Part shown: positions 52,190 to 62,645 of the stretch, in pieces
Layout of the letters: each line of letters opens with the position of its first letter
Position numbering within the stretch: the stretch's first letter is position 1
Notes under the pieces: model-generated
What the model was told of the DNA's origin: nothing
Database searches by the model: none
Seen by the model: the letters and a program-made list of their open reading frames with translations, nothing else
Made by a program: the position numbers and the translations under genes
Assembly (NCBI GenBank): GCA_037355855.1
Contig: CM074764.1
Span: 4,340,001-4,404,000, forward strand
Direction of reading: 5' to 3'
Source of the DNA: Pseudo-nitzschia pungens
Taxonomy: Eukaryota; Bacillariophyta; Bacillariophyceae; Bacillariales; Bacillariaceae
Length of the DNA stretch: 64,000 bases

Positions 52190-52900
52190 GATCCCTAAGT
52201 ATTTGCAAGTTCGCGAGCATATCTTCCAGTTCCCCCTTTATTTTCAAGCCAATTGCCCACTGCTACTTAAGTGTTTATCACTTAAGAGTACCCCTGTTTC
52301 CTAGCCAAGCCCCCTAGTCCCTAAGTGTTTTCGCTTAAGGCTTCCCCTACTACACCTGTTTTCAAGCCAAGACCAACTGATCCCTAAGTACCTTATACTT
52401 ATTGCACTCTTGTTTCCAAGACTACAGCTACTACCGTCCCTTGTTTTCAAGACTACAATTCCCCTGGTCCCTAAGTGTTCGCAAGTTTCCTGATCCCTAA
52501 GTGTTTTCGCTCTTAAGCAACTCCAACTTGAACTTCAAGTTCGACACTGTTTTCAAGACACAAGCCTCCCCCTGGTCCATAGGTGTTTCTACAAAAGCCC
52601 CTGTTTTCAAGCAAGCAGCTTCCCTGGTCCCTAAGTGTCTCGCTCAAGGTACCTGTTTTCAAGCCAATTGCCCCTGGATACTGTTTCTACCCCTAATTAT
52701 TTACCTTGTTTCCAAGCAGGCAGCTTCCCCGGTCCCTAAGTGTCTCGCTCAAGGTCCCTGTTTTCAAGCCAATTGCCCCTGGATACTGTTTCCACTTATA
52801 AGTACTCGCGAGTTTGAACTTCAAGTTCCCTCCTGAGCCTTTTAAGTGTGCCCTGCTATTGATATCCCCCGGTCCCTAAGTGTTCCTACTAAAGCCCCTG
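52190..52900 (+). repeat. Degenerate repeats GGTCCCTAAGTGT / TGTTTTCAAGC
   Basis: The pair of motifs recurs eight or more times. Two copies, at 52619 and 52724, are near-identical over about 68 bp with a period of 105 bp. The region lies upstream of LINE ORF1 and may be a tandem-monomer 5' UTR/promoter of the LINE (inference). Confidence 0.75.
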
Positions 52901-52976
52901 GTTTCAAGCTAAGGGGCTGCTGTATCTCAATTCAAATCGTATACGATTCGAATTTGCAAGCCTACAAGCCCACACG

Positions 52977-53106
52977 ATTTGCAGTAGTTGCAAAATTGTT
53001 CAAATTTGCACAATTTTCACGCTACGAGTACAGTACAGTACGAGTACCAGATTTGCAGTAGTTGCAAAATTGTTCAAATTTGCACAATTTTCACGCTACG
53101 AGTACA
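52977..53106 (+). repeat. 73-bp tandem repeat, two copies, upstream of LINE ORF1
   Basis: GATTTGCAGTAGTTGCAAAA starts at 52977 and 53050, each continuing through CACAATTTTCACGCTACGAG. Confidence 0.9.
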
Positions 53107-53355
53107 AGTACGAGTACGTACAAGCCTAGAGTACAAGCCTACACTTTTTGCAGAGTTCTTCCTCTTCCGCGCGCAGAGTTTTTGGGCTCCAAGTGTGAGA
53201 CAAATTTTGCTTGTTTTTTAGCAAAAATTTCCAAGTTCCCCGGTTACTTTTGTGTGCTCCAGTATATTTTTTGGATCCCCAGGGACCTTTACCTTGTCCA
53301 GACCAAGGTTACCCTTGTTGTTGCTGCTGTACCCTGTTTCCAGGCTACACCCATC

Positions 53356-56298
53356 ATGCCTCCCCCCCCGCCAGCTTCCAGGCGAAAAAGGTCTCCCTTG
53401 GCTAACACTCCTTCAAACAAACGCGCCTTTACGGGGACCCCTTCCCGCCGACTACCTGCTGGTTCCGTTCTTCAGGCTACTCCCTCTCCCCCTCCCTCTC
53501 CCCGTACAGCTAGGGATTCACTCCCTTCTGATGATGATATGTCCTTCACTTCTGCTGTGTCTACTGGTGCACTAGATGATGTTGATATGAGCACTGAGCA
53601 GTCAGGCACTGGGCAGTCAGACACAGGGCACTCAGGCAGTGGGCAGTCCGACAGTGGGACGTCTGACAGTGGGAAGTCCAACAGTGGAAATTCCAACAGT
53701 GGGACGTCCAACAGTGGGAAGCCCAATAGTGGAAAGTCCAACAGTGCGACGTCTAGGGATGGCCAGCCAGGCTCTGAGTCCTCAGCCTCTAAGCTCCCTC
53801 CTTCCAAGGTCTCTCCTTCCAAGTCTAGTCTGAAACAAGCTACTCTTGCATTTCTTTCTGACACACCGTCTGCAGAGCGACATGCCCTGCGCAAGAAAGC
53901 CCTGGCTGCTGCCAACAAAGCTCACTCAGACTCCTTCCTCTGGTGCTTCTACGGTAAGGGGCCTTTTACTGGTCGTGCTTCCATTCCCACCCCTATCCAC
54001 ACTCTTCGTAAAACTCCAGCAGGATTCCGGCTATGGACTGGGTGTCCTAGTCCCACTCACTTCTTCAGCAAGAAAGATGGGAATGATAAGAAATCCATCC
54101 ATGATGTCTGTCAGTCTGCCATCCCTCCAGCATATGCTCAAGCTTTTCCTGACAACCCTGAGTGGAGAACTGCTTCTGTGGAGTCCCTGGTTTCCCTTGC
54201 TTCTCTCTGCTTTCAAGCCTCTGCAGACTGGACCAAGCAACCTTCAGGCCATGCTCTGAAGAGATGTCTTATTGGTTTGGCCAAGATGTCTCCTGAGTGT
54301 TTTGATGACCTGTATTGTGAAGGTAACCTTTTGCCCAGCACTGAAGGAAGAGTTTGGTTGGCAGCCAATCAGGTGCTTGGCTCCCACTGGCATTTCAAGA
54401 AGCGACCTCCTACACCTGCGCCAACTGCAGTTGATGATGCTTCCACTTCCAAATCGGTGTCCTTTCTTCCTGGTGGTGGTGATGCTACTGTCTTGTCCTC
54501 CTCTGCTGGGCATTTCCTCCAACGCCGAGGGGTTTGCTCCAGTGATTCTAGAGCTCCAGTGGATGTCACTGCTGGCACCAAGTGCTCTCATAGTTCTTAT
54601 GTCACTCTGTCCCTTCCACGGTTGATGTCACAACGCCCTGGGGAACTGTATGATGAACTGCTCAAGTCTCTCAAGGAAGCTTTGGATCTTCTATGGACTG
54701 TTGACAAGCGCCTGGTGTTGTATGTTTTTCCCTCAAGAGCCAGGCTCAACCCCAAGGCCAAGTCTGTTACCAAATTTTGGACGACACTTCCTGACAGGAA
54801 GACCTTGGAATTGTATGTTGCTCAGCTCTGGCTTCGCAGTAGAACTGCTCCTCATCTACGATTCTTTGTGGGACACAGTGTTTCCCTGGAGAACCTCTTT
54901 TCAGCACAATTGCTCCAGAGGCTCAGAGACCGTGATATGGACCTGAAATATGACCACATACAGGCCCCAGTTCTTGTCACCTGTGGCTTTCTCCTTGGAT
55001 CTTACATGCAGAGTTTTGATCTTGACCACTACAACGAATTGCTTCAGACTCATCCCAGGTTTCAGGCATGTCCTATTGCTGTTATCAGGAAAAATATCAG
55101 CCTGGACAACTCCAGAACTCCCGATCCCAATCCGGTTCTGGCTGCTCATGTTTTATGTGATGCAACAAAGCGCGCCCAAACTGTTAAGCTCCTCAAAGCC
55201 CAGTTCAACCGTTGCAAACCTTCAGACATTGCCTCTTTACCTGATGGGAAATTCTACAAGTTTATTGAGACAGCTACCAATCCTTCTGACAGACCTCTTC
55301 CCCCCTCCAAGCTCAAGACTGTTCGCCAGGCTAAACACCGCCAAGCCAAATTTATTGAGAGCCATGAAACTGCTCCTGTTCTGGGGGTAGTTGATCTTGA
55401 TCTTCCAGTTGACTTGGGCCAGGGGCTGGGTTTTAAGACACTGCGCAGTGTGCTTCTGGGTATCAGAACCCGTGACAATTGGTCATGGCCTCTTTTTCTT
55501 TCTGTTGATACCAGTTCATACCGAGGCGAGATCCTTGCTTTGTACAATATCACTACCAAGGCTGAAGCAATGGCCATGTTGTCTTTCCTGCCTATTATAC
55601 TGGAAGCTCATTATGGTTCTTGTGTTCGACAATGGTTCTCTTCTGAGTGCTTGACTGAAATGGAAGCCTACCATTGGGATGCTGCTGCCAATTGTGTTGT
55701 GGAAACTGAACCTGCTGCAGATCCAATGCAGGATGACTCTCTTCCCTTTTTTGGTGATGGGGATGCAAGAGATTGGGAACTTGTTGATGATGACTTGTCA
55801 GTTGACCTTGCCCCAGACATCACTTTTGATCTAGATCTCCACTTTAACCTCCAAGCCCGTGCTGATAGTGGTGGTGGAGGCTTTGATGATTCTCAATCCA
55901 TGGATACTTTAGCAACCGGTACTTCCAATCTCACTGATGTCCAGGCTTCAGCGCCTGCAGGTGCTGTTCCTACTGGAGGTGATCCTTCCAATGTTGCCAA
56001 GGCTGATGCCTCTCCTGGTATTCCTCCTGAAGTTCCCCCTGCAGTTCCTGATTCTCCCCAGAATGCCATGGCTGGTGACCTCCCTGTGGCCTCTCCTGAT
56101 TCCTCAACTGCAGTTCCTGCTGTCGGTGATGGGGAAGACGCAGCCTCTGCATTGAGGCTTGGAGTTGCTGCAATTGCATTCTCCTCCAGCCATGATGCTA
56201 GTGTCAGTGATTTGAGCCATGCCAATGTCTCCACCAAATCAGCTCCGGCAACTCTTCCTTCCGTGCGACAGACTCGGTTTCCTTCTGATCATGGTTAG
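53356..56298 (+). CDS. LINE ORF1 protein
   Basis: 980 residues from the first ATG (M-P-P-P-P-P-A-S-R-R-K-R-S). It has a basic start, then a low-complexity array of S-G/D-x-G-Q/T/K-S units (about residues 83-140), then a conserved-looking middle (F-L-W-C-F-Y-G-K-G-P-F-T-G, F-F-V-G-H-S-V-S-L) and an acidic, Pro/Ala-rich end. I see no RRM or CCHC knuckle. It is expected to bind the LINE RNA. Its stop TAG (56296-56298) overlaps the ORF2 ATG at 56291, an arrangement that suggests translation of ORF2 by termination-reinitiation. Confidence 0.8.
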   Translation: MPPPPPASRRKRSPLANTPSNKRAFTGTPSRRLPAGSVLQATPSPPPSPRTARDSLPSDDDMSFTSAVSTGALDDVDMSTEQSGTGQSDTGHSGSGQSDSGTSDSGKSNSGNSNSGTSNSGKPNSGKSNSATSRDGQPGSESSASKLPPSKVSPSKSSLKQATLAFLSDTPSAERHALRKKALAAANKAHSDSFLWCFYGKGPFTGRASIPTPIHTLRKTPAGFRLWTGCPSPTHFFSKKDGNDKKSIHDVCQSAIPPAYAQAFPDNPEWRTASVESLVSLASLCFQASADWTKQPSGHALKRCLIGLAKMSPECFDDLYCEGNLLPSTEGRVWLAANQVLGSHWHFKKRPPTPAPTAVDDASTSKSVSFLPGGGDATVLSSSAGHFLQRRGVCSSDSRAPVDVTAGTKCSHSSYVTLSLPRLMSQRPGELYDELLKSLKEALDLLWTVDKRLVLYVFPSRARLNPKAKSVTKFWTTLPDRKTLELYVAQLWLRSRTAPHLRFFVGHSVSLENLFSAQLLQRLRDRDMDLKYDHIQAPVLVTCGFLLGSYMQSFDLDHYNELLQTHPRFQACPIAVIRKNISLDNSRTPDPNPVLAAHVLCDATKRAQTVKLLKAQFNRCKPSDIASLPDGKFYKFIETATNPSDRPLPPSKLKTVRQAKHRQAKFIESHETAPVLGVVDLDLPVDLGQGLGFKTLRSVLLGIRTRDNWSWPLFLSVDTSSYRGEILALYNITTKAEAMAMLSFLPIILEAHYGSCVRQWFSSECLTEMEAYHWDAAANCVVETEPAADPMQDDSLPFFGDGDARDWELVDDDLSVDLAPDITFDLDLHFNLQARADSGGGGFDDSQSMDTLATGTSNLTDVQASAPAGAVPTGGDPSNVAKADASPGIPPEVPPAVPDSPQNAMAGDLPVASPDSSTAVPAVGDGEDAASALRLGVAAIAFSSSHDASVSDLSHANVSTKSAPATLPSVRQTRFPSDHG

Positions 56299-59200
56299 CT
56301 ATTCTGGTATGAGGTGTGATGGGATGCCTTCCAATCCAAATCCCATCAATGCTTCTCCTGTTTCTCCCTTCTCCCCCTCCGCCTCTTCCCCAGTCTCTCA
56401 TTTTGTCCAATTAACTCTTCATGGAGAATCTCTTGCTGCTAAGGACTCTGACACTTTTGGTCACTCCTTCCCTCAAGCTCCATCCTCTAACTCCACCATC
56501 ATCACTTTCCAAAACATTGGACCACAGCGCAGAGCTGCCTTTATGTCCATGTCCAAGCACAACTCCCGTCAATTTGTCAAGAGCAATGCCAGTGTGGCTC
56601 TTTTTGCTGAACATTGTTTGAATGAATCCAAACTCCTGCCATGTGATCTTTTCAATCGGCGCATGAAGAATATCAGTCCCTCAAGTTTTTCCTACCTTGC
56701 CAACAATAAGCATGAAGCTTCTGACTGTTCATGGCTTCAGCCTGGTGGTACAGGGTTTTCCATTGATCAACTGTTCAGTTCCCACAAGATTGCCCATGGG
56801 GCTGATCCTTCTGGTCTTGGGAGATGGTCCTTTGTCAAGTTTCAGGGCAGGGATGGTTACACTGTCACTATGTTTTCTGCTTACTGCCCTGTTGAAAATG
56901 ACAGGGACCTTGGTTCAGTCTGGAATCAACAGTACCGATACTTTCAAGCAGCTGAAAATCTTTTCAGTCCCAACCCATGCATTCTCTTTCACAGGGATTT
57001 GACTGCTGCCCTTCAGGTCTGTCTGGGTGCAGGTGACCAGGTCATTCTTGGGATTGATCAAAATGCTGATGTTCGGACTGATGGCTTGTCTTTTGAGCTC
57101 AAGGCTCTTGGTTTCAGAGATGCCATTCTTACCCTTCATAGTCAGTCTTCTCCTCCTGCCACTCACAACCGCAACACTACCAGAACACCAATTGATGCCA
57201 TTTGGGTCTCTGAGAATGTTGATGTTCTCAGGGCTGGGTATTGTCCCTTTGGTGGCGCCTATGGTATGGAATCGGACCACAGAATGCTTTGGATTGAAGT
57301 CTGTAATTGCAGCCTCATGGGCAAACACCTGCCACCTCCCGTGAGCTTCTCTCATTCCAAACTCCAGTCCTCCCACCCTCATCTGCGCCAACGGTATTTC
57401 AAGCGTGTCAGGCACAGCTTTCTCAAGGCTGGAGTGTTTTCTCTCCAAGCTAAGCTGGAACACCTCCTGGCTCAGTTTCAGTCTGGGGATATTTCTGTGC
57501 GCGCTGATCTCATCACCACATATGAAGTCCTCCATGAAACCTCCACCTCTCTCAGGCTCTCTGTTGAACAAAACCTTTGCCACACAAGAGCTGGTCTGGT
57601 TCCATGGTCCCCGAAGCTGCAAGTCTATCGTGATACAATTGACTTTTGGCGGCGTGTTGTTAAGCTGAGACAGGGTGTATCCACCAGTCATACTGTTTTG
57701 AAAAGGCTGGCATGCAAGCTTTCTCTCTACAAAGGAGAACACTGTGATCTTTCCAGTGCTGTCCTCCACCTGAAACAAGCTTACAGGCAATACCGGGCAG
57801 TGAAAAAATTGGCCCCCTCTTGGAGAGACTCCTTCAATCAAGGCCTGGTGGATGCACTTCTTGCTGAAGGCAAACCTCACAACCAGAATGCTTCCCAGAT
57901 TCGTGCCAGGATGCGCAGGGAACGTCTTCAAAGAGAGCTTGGCCTTGCTGCTAGGTCTATTCGGGGACGTGTCAACAAGTCAGCTGTCTTGAGAGCTATT
58001 GCAGTTGGCCCTGATGGTGCTGAACAGGTCTTGGAGACCCAGTCCACTATGGTTCCAGCTATGGCTGAATCCAATGTCCGGCGTCAACAGCAGTGTCTTG
58101 GCACTCCCTCCATGACTCCCTCCTTCATTCACGATTTTGGCTACCTCGGCACAGCCCATGCTTCTGCTCAAGTTCTTGATGGCACATATAATCCTCCTCC
58201 TGCCACTGACAAATACCTGTCTGAATTTCTTTCCTGTCTCAAAGTCCCTGCCTCTATTCTGAGTTTGCCCCCCTTTGACTATTCAGTGTGTCCAGCTGAC
58301 AATGCTGCTGCCTGGAAACGTCAGAGGGAACGCACAGCAAGTGAACCTTCTTGTTTGAGTTTTGCCCACCACAAGGCTTTTGCCCTGGATCCCCAGCTGA
58401 ACAAGTTTGACACTCTACTGAGATCAGTCCCATTGATTGTTGGCTTCTCTCCTTCTGCCTGGCAGGTCATCACGGATGTTGAGATATTCAAGAAACCTGG
58501 TGAATATAGAGTGGATAAGATGAGACTCATCCAGTTGATGTCTCCTGAGTTCCAAATCAACAACAAGATGATTGGCAGACGCATTCTAGCCCATGCTGAA
58601 CGTGCCAATGCAGTGGCGGTTGATCAACATGGAAGCAGGAAACACCACAAGGCCATCAACACCTGCTTGAACAAGAAGCTCATCTGTGATGTGTTGAGGC
58701 AGAAGCGCAGATCCGGTGCTGTTGCTATGAATGATGCCAAGGGATGTTATGATAGAATCTCTCATCCCATTGCAGGTCTCACTCTCCAGAGCTTTGGTGT
58801 TCCTGCACATGTGTGTGAAGTTCTTCTGTCTACTCTGCAACATGCTAAGCACCACATCAAAACTGGTTTTGGTCGGTCCGGCCCTGTGTATGGTGATGAA
58901 CCTGTTCCTCTCAGTGGTTGTGGACAAGGCAATGGTATTGGTCCAACTCTTTGGGCCTTGGTGTCAACCATTGTCTTCCGAATGATGCAACAAGCTGGGC
59001 ATGGTGTCCATCTTATCACTTCTTTGTCACTGCAACTGGTTTCTCTTGTGGGTTTTGCCTTTGTGGATGACACAGATTTGTTTTGTGCTGGCTCTGATTC
59101 CTCAACATCTGGTGAGGAATTGGCTGTTGATTTTCAGGGAGCTCTTGACCGATGGGCTGGTGGGATTATTGCTACTGGTGGTGCGATTGAACCTGCCAAA

Positions 59201-62131
59201 TCCTTCTGTTATTTGATTGATTTCAAATGGAATGGATCCGGTTGGGATTATCGCTCCATTGCTGACATGCCTGGTGACTTCTCTGTTGCAGATAAGAATG
59301 GCAATCGAGCTACCCTGGATCGTTTTGAAGTTGACCATGCTGACAAGACCCTTGGGGTTTTTATCTCCATGGATGGCAATGAGGAAGCACAGATTGCTCA
59401 CATGAAGTCACAGTCTCAGTCTTTTGGCTCTCAGCTCAAGGCTTCCAAGTGTGAGAAGCGGGTATCTCTCTACACATTCAAGTATTCTTTCATGAAGTCT
59501 GTTGAATACCCCATGCCTGTCACGCAACTTGATGAGGCCACTTGGACAAAGATAATTCACCCAGCTCTTGTTCCTGTGCTGAATAAAGCAGGGATGTCAC
59601 GGACATTTCCCAGACATGTATTCTATGGTCCTTCCCTCTATCAAGGCTTTGGTTTCATTCACCCCTACCTCCTCCAAGAGTTCAGTCATATTGCCACCCT
59701 CTTTCAGGAATCTGTCAGGTCCTCCCAAACTGGTAGGATTCTCAGGCTAACTGCTGAGTCTCTACGGCTCGAACTTGGCATTCCTCTCCATCTTGGTGTC
59801 ACACCATATCATCCTTTTGCTTCCTACGTCACTCCCTGCTGGTACAAACATGTGTGGAGGTTTTTCTCTGTTCACCCTGTGAGCTTGTTTGAAGACTTCC
59901 CAGATCTTCCCCTGCTACGTTCCAATGACTGCTATCTCATGCAAGCCTTTGTCAACGCTGGCTTCAGAGGTGCTGACTTGTCCCTCTTGAATCACATGCG
60001 CATGTCACTCAAGGCTATCTCCCTTGCTGACATTTGTACTCCAGATGGGAAGAGACTCTCTCCCATGGCTTTCCAGCTGATATCCTCCAATCACTTGAGG
60101 GATCATCTTGACTGGCCGAGATGTCCTCCATCTTGGCCTCCAGCAGCACAGCGCTTATGGACTAAAGCTCTTCAGACCAGTTTTCTTCCCCCCTGTCCAC
60201 CCCCTGCAGCCAGGGCACTGGCTCCTTCTTTCCATCTTGGGCATTGGCTCTCTCCCCAGACAGCTTCTCTCTGGCCTTGGTTTTTGTCTCTATCCACCAA
60301 CAGAATATTCTTCAAAACTTCTACTGGCTGGACTGTGAGCACCTCCCAGGGCAGGGGCAGATACAGGGTCACTGCTGAAATCCTTTCTGACAAACCAGCC
60401 TGCGCTGATGTGCTTGTCTGCCCTGTTATTTGTGGCCAAGTTGTCCGCGTTGTCGGGTCTTCCGCCTTTGTTTCTGAACCTCCTGACAAGGATCCTCTGG
60501 AGTACAATCCATTTGATTCTCTTCCAGACTCCCCGGCAGATGCCTTTGACGCACTCTGTGCGTCTCCAAGGGTACTTCTACACAAATATTCCCTACCACA
60601 GGCTGGCTGTCAGCACATTGTTGATGCTATCCAGAGTGGTACTGCCAGTGCTGTCTGCGATGGTTCATTTGATCCGGAACTTCTCAGAGGAACTTCTGCT
60701 TTCATCCTGTCCCCCAATACCTCCACCAAGTCTGCTTCATTGTTCCTCACTGGCTGTAATTTTGTCAGTGGATCCCCTGAGGATCAGTCATCCTATAGGA
60801 GTGAACTGGCAGGTATCATTGGGGTTCTCACCTGTTGCACTGCTCTGGTGAGTATCTTTGATATTGCTTCTGGCTCTATCACCATTGCTCTGGATGGTGA
60901 CACAGCTCTCAAACAGGCTCAAGGATCTTGGCCATTGGTTATTTCCCAGAAGTCTTTTGATTATGTTTATGTCATCAGAACCATGATTTCTGCCCTGCCA
61001 ATCTCTGTGCACTTTCAGTGGGTTCAGGGCCATCAAGCTGGAATCTTTCTTGATTGGTGGGCACTTCGCAATCATCAGGCTGACAGCATGGCCAAGGCAT
61101 TTCTCTCTGTCCATAGAGCTTCTGCCCATCACTATCCCAGACTTGTGTTTGAGCCCTGGGCCTTTTCTCTAAATGGATGCAAGTGTTCACGGTTTGATCA
61201 GAATGCTCTGCATGTTGCCATTTCTGGTCCTCCTCTTCTTAAATATTGGCAGACCCACCATGATATCCCCATTCCACAACCTGTTTTGGGTTCCATCCAT
61301 TGGTGTGCCCATCTGTCTGCCTTCAAGCGACTCCCTCCTGGCATGCAAAGGTGGTTTGTCAAGTTTGCTTCTGGATGCATTGGTGTTGGCAACCAACTAC
61401 TTCACTACCAGTATCAGGATCACTCCAGGTGCCCATTGTGTGATGCAGACAACGAGAAGGTTTCTCATGTGCTCTCCTGCAAGGATCCTGGGGCTGTCAG
61501 GCACAGTGTGTCGGCCTTCACGGGACCACTGCAGAAGAGGCTTGAAGTTGAACAAACTGATCCATCATTGGTTGCTGCCATTGTGGATCTTCTCACAAGA
61601 GTTCGGAAGGGCCAGAGAATTTATCCATCATCCTACTCACTTGCAATTGCGTCTGCTGTCAGGGCACAGAGGACTATTGGCTGGCACAACTGGCTCCTTG
61701 GTAGGTGGTCTCCTCGCTGGTATCAAATTCAGGCTGACTACTACTCCCACATTGGAAGCAAGCGCTCTCCCAAACGTTGGGCTGCAGCTATCATCCATCA
61801 GTTCTTTCTTACCTCCTGGGATCTTTGGACCTATAGGAATGAACGACTCCATGGTCCTGGGGGTACCCTTGATGCTGAACAACACCAATCTCTTGATGCT
61901 TCCATCACCTCAGAATTGGCAATTGGTGCAGCTGGTGCACTTCCCCAGTCACACTCCCTGTTACAAACCCCTTTCCACGTCCTACAAGGTTACACCCTGA
62001 CTGCCAAGCGGCAGTGGCTTGCAACCATCCACCTTGCAAGGAAGCAGTATGCAGCGCCTGTCCCACCAGTGCAGCCATACCAACAAGAGGCTGCTCTTCT
62101 CAGAGCCTGGCTTACTGGACCTCAGGGTTGA
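56291..62131 (+). CDS. LINE ORF2: endonuclease, reverse transcriptase, RNase H
   Basis: 1946 residues from ATG 56291 (the frame is open further upstream to 56219). The apurinic-type endonuclease spans about residues 65-360: F-Q-N-I-G-P-Q, A-E-H-C-L-N-E, G-I-D-Q-N-A-D, T-P-I-D-A-I-W and the S-D-H-R end. RT: N-D-A-K-G-C-Y-D-R-I-S (about 814), G-C-G-Q-G-N-G-I-G-P, and catalytic F-A-F-V-D-D-T-D-L-F (about 920). RNase H: C-D-G-S-F-D (about 1455), Y-R-S-E-L-A-G, L-D-G-D-T-A and H-Q-A-D-S-M-A. A zinc-type C-P-L-C ... H-V-L-S-C lies near 1715. It nicks the target and copies the RNA there. Confidence 0.92.
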   Translation: MVSYSGMRCDGMPSNPNPINASPVSPFSPSASSPVSHFVQLTLHGESLAAKDSDTFGHSFPQAPSSNSTIITFQNIGPQRRAAFMSMSKHNSRQFVKSNASVALFAEHCLNESKLLPCDLFNRRMKNISPSSFSYLANNKHEASDCSWLQPGGTGFSIDQLFSSHKIAHGADPSGLGRWSFVKFQGRDGYTVTMFSAYCPVENDRDLGSVWNQQYRYFQAAENLFSPNPCILFHRDLTAALQVCLGAGDQVILGIDQNADVRTDGLSFELKALGFRDAILTLHSQSSPPATHNRNTTRTPIDAIWVSENVDVLRAGYCPFGGAYGMESDHRMLWIEVCNCSLMGKHLPPPVSFSHSKLQSSHPHLRQRYFKRVRHSFLKAGVFSLQAKLEHLLAQFQSGDISVRADLITTYEVLHETSTSLRLSVEQNLCHTRAGLVPWSPKLQVYRDTIDFWRRVVKLRQGVSTSHTVLKRLACKLSLYKGEHCDLSSAVLHLKQAYRQYRAVKKLAPSWRDSFNQGLVDALLAEGKPHNQNASQIRARMRRERLQRELGLAARSIRGRVNKSAVLRAIAVGPDGAEQVLETQSTMVPAMAESNVRRQQQCLGTPSMTPSFIHDFGYLGTAHASAQVLDGTYNPPPATDKYLSEFLSCLKVPASILSLPPFDYSVCPADNAAAWKRQRERTASEPSCLSFAHHKAFALDPQLNKFDTLLRSVPLIVGFSPSAWQVITDVEIFKKPGEYRVDKMRLIQLMSPEFQINNKMIGRRILAHAERANAVAVDQHGSRKHHKAINTCLNKKLICDVLRQKRRSGAVAMNDAKGCYDRISHPIAGLTLQSFGVPAHVCEVLLSTLQHAKHHIKTGFGRSGPVYGDEPVPLSGCGQGNGIGPTLWALVSTIVFRMMQQAGHGVHLITSLSLQLVSLVGFAFVDDTDLFCAGSDSSTSGEELAVDFQGALDRWAGGIIATGGAIEPAKSFCYLIDFKWNGSGWDYRSIADMPGDFSVADKNGNRATLDRFEVDHADKTLGVFISMDGNEEAQIAHMKSQSQSFGSQLKASKCEKRVSLYTFKYSFMKSVEYPMPVTQLDEATWTKIIHPALVPVLNKAGMSRTFPRHVFYGPSLYQGFGFIHPYLLQEFSHIATLFQESVRSSQTGRILRLTAESLRLELGIPLHLGVTPYHPFASYVTPCWYKHVWRFFSVHPVSLFEDFPDLPLLRSNDCYLMQAFVNAGFRGADLSLLNHMRMSLKAISLADICTPDGKRLSPMAFQLISSNHLRDHLDWPRCPPSWPPAAQRLWTKALQTSFLPPCPPPAARALAPSFHLGHWLSPQTASLWPWFLSLSTNRIFFKTSTGWTVSTSQGRGRYRVTAEILSDKPACADVLVCPVICGQVVRVVGSSAFVSEPPDKDPLEYNPFDSLPDSPADAFDALCASPRVLLHKYSLPQAGCQHIVDAIQSGTASAVCDGSFDPELLRGTSAFILSPNTSTKSASLFLTGCNFVSGSPEDQSSYRSELAGIIGVLTCCTALVSIFDIASGSITIALDGDTALKQAQGSWPLVISQKSFDYVYVIRTMISALPISVHFQWVQGHQAGIFLDWWALRNHQADSMAKAFLSVHRASAHHYPRLVFEPWAFSLNGCKCSRFDQNALHVAISGPPLLKYWQTHHDIPIPQPVLGSIHWCAHLSAFKRLPPGMQRWFVKFASGCIGVGNQLLHYQYQDHSRCPLCDADNEKVSHVLSCKDPGAVRHSVSAFTGPLQKRLEVEQTDPSLVAAIVDLLTRVRKGQRIYPSSYSLAIASAVRAQRTIGWHNWLLGRWSPRWYQIQADYYSHIGSKRSPKRWAAAIIHQFFLTSWDLWTYRNERLHGPGGTLDAEQHQSLDASITSELAIGAAGALPQSHSLLQTPFHVLQGYTLTAKRQWLATIHLARKQYAAPVPPVQPYQQEAALLRAWLTGPQG

Positions 62132-62416
62132 TTACACTTTGTCCCTTGGTTTTGTCTTCTGTTCCTGCTTCTCATCCTGTCCCATCCCTGTTGATACTGG
62201 ATCTTATCCCACTATCTTCATTCCCATTTCACTTTCTCTCAAGTCCCTCTTTTGTGGGACTTGTTTTGTCCTTTTCCCTGCTTGATGTTCAAGGTTTGTT
62301 TGAAAATTTGTCGCTCTGCCACTTGGGGTCCTGACTCTATGATGGAGGCGACGTTAAAGTCTGGTTACAGACTGAGTAATTTAGTTTCACCTTTGGTGAT
62401 TAAAGTTATTTAAATA
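62132..62416 (+). promoter_or_regulatory. LINE 3' UTR with two terminal hairpins
   Basis: GTCTGGTTACAGAC (62359-62372) and TCACCTTTGGTGA (62387-62399) are perfect small stem-loops just before TTATTTAAATA. Both are kept in the truncated copy (37693-37706, 37720-37734); there the second stem is longer by one pair. They are likely the RNA signal recognised by the RT. Confidence 0.75.
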
Positions 62417-62431
62417 CGTATATTATTATTA

Positions 62432-62626
62432 TTATCGTGCATGTTATCGTGCATGTTATCGTGCATGTTATCGTGCATGTTATCGTGCATGTTATCGTGC
62501 ATGTTATTGTGCATGTTATCGTGCATGTTATTGTGCATGTTATCGTGCATGTTATCGTGCATGTTATCGTGCATGTTACCGTGCATGTTATCGTGCATGT
62601 TATCGTGCATGTTATCGTGCACCGTG
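62432..62626 (+). repeat. 12-bp minisatellite, GTTATCGTGCAT, about 16 units
   Basis: Begins right after the LINE tail (ATT repeats) and is highly regular, with GTTATT and GTTACC variants. Confidence 0.95.
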
Positions 62627-62645
62627 CACCGTGCATCTCCAGGTG

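Larger units (their letters stand above)
52977..62416 (+). mobile_element. Full-length-looking LINE (non-LTR retrotransposon) with two ORFs
   Basis: Contains ORF1 (53356-56298), ORF2 (56291-62131) and a 3' UTR ending TTATTTAAATA. The 5' border is uncertain; the repeat arrays from 52190 may belong to it. ORF2 has an apurinic-type endonuclease, RT and RNase H, so this is an APE-class LINE. Both ORFs are open, so it may be competent. A second, 5'-truncated and diverged copy lies at 36838-37750, showing the family is multi-copy. Confidence 0.88.
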
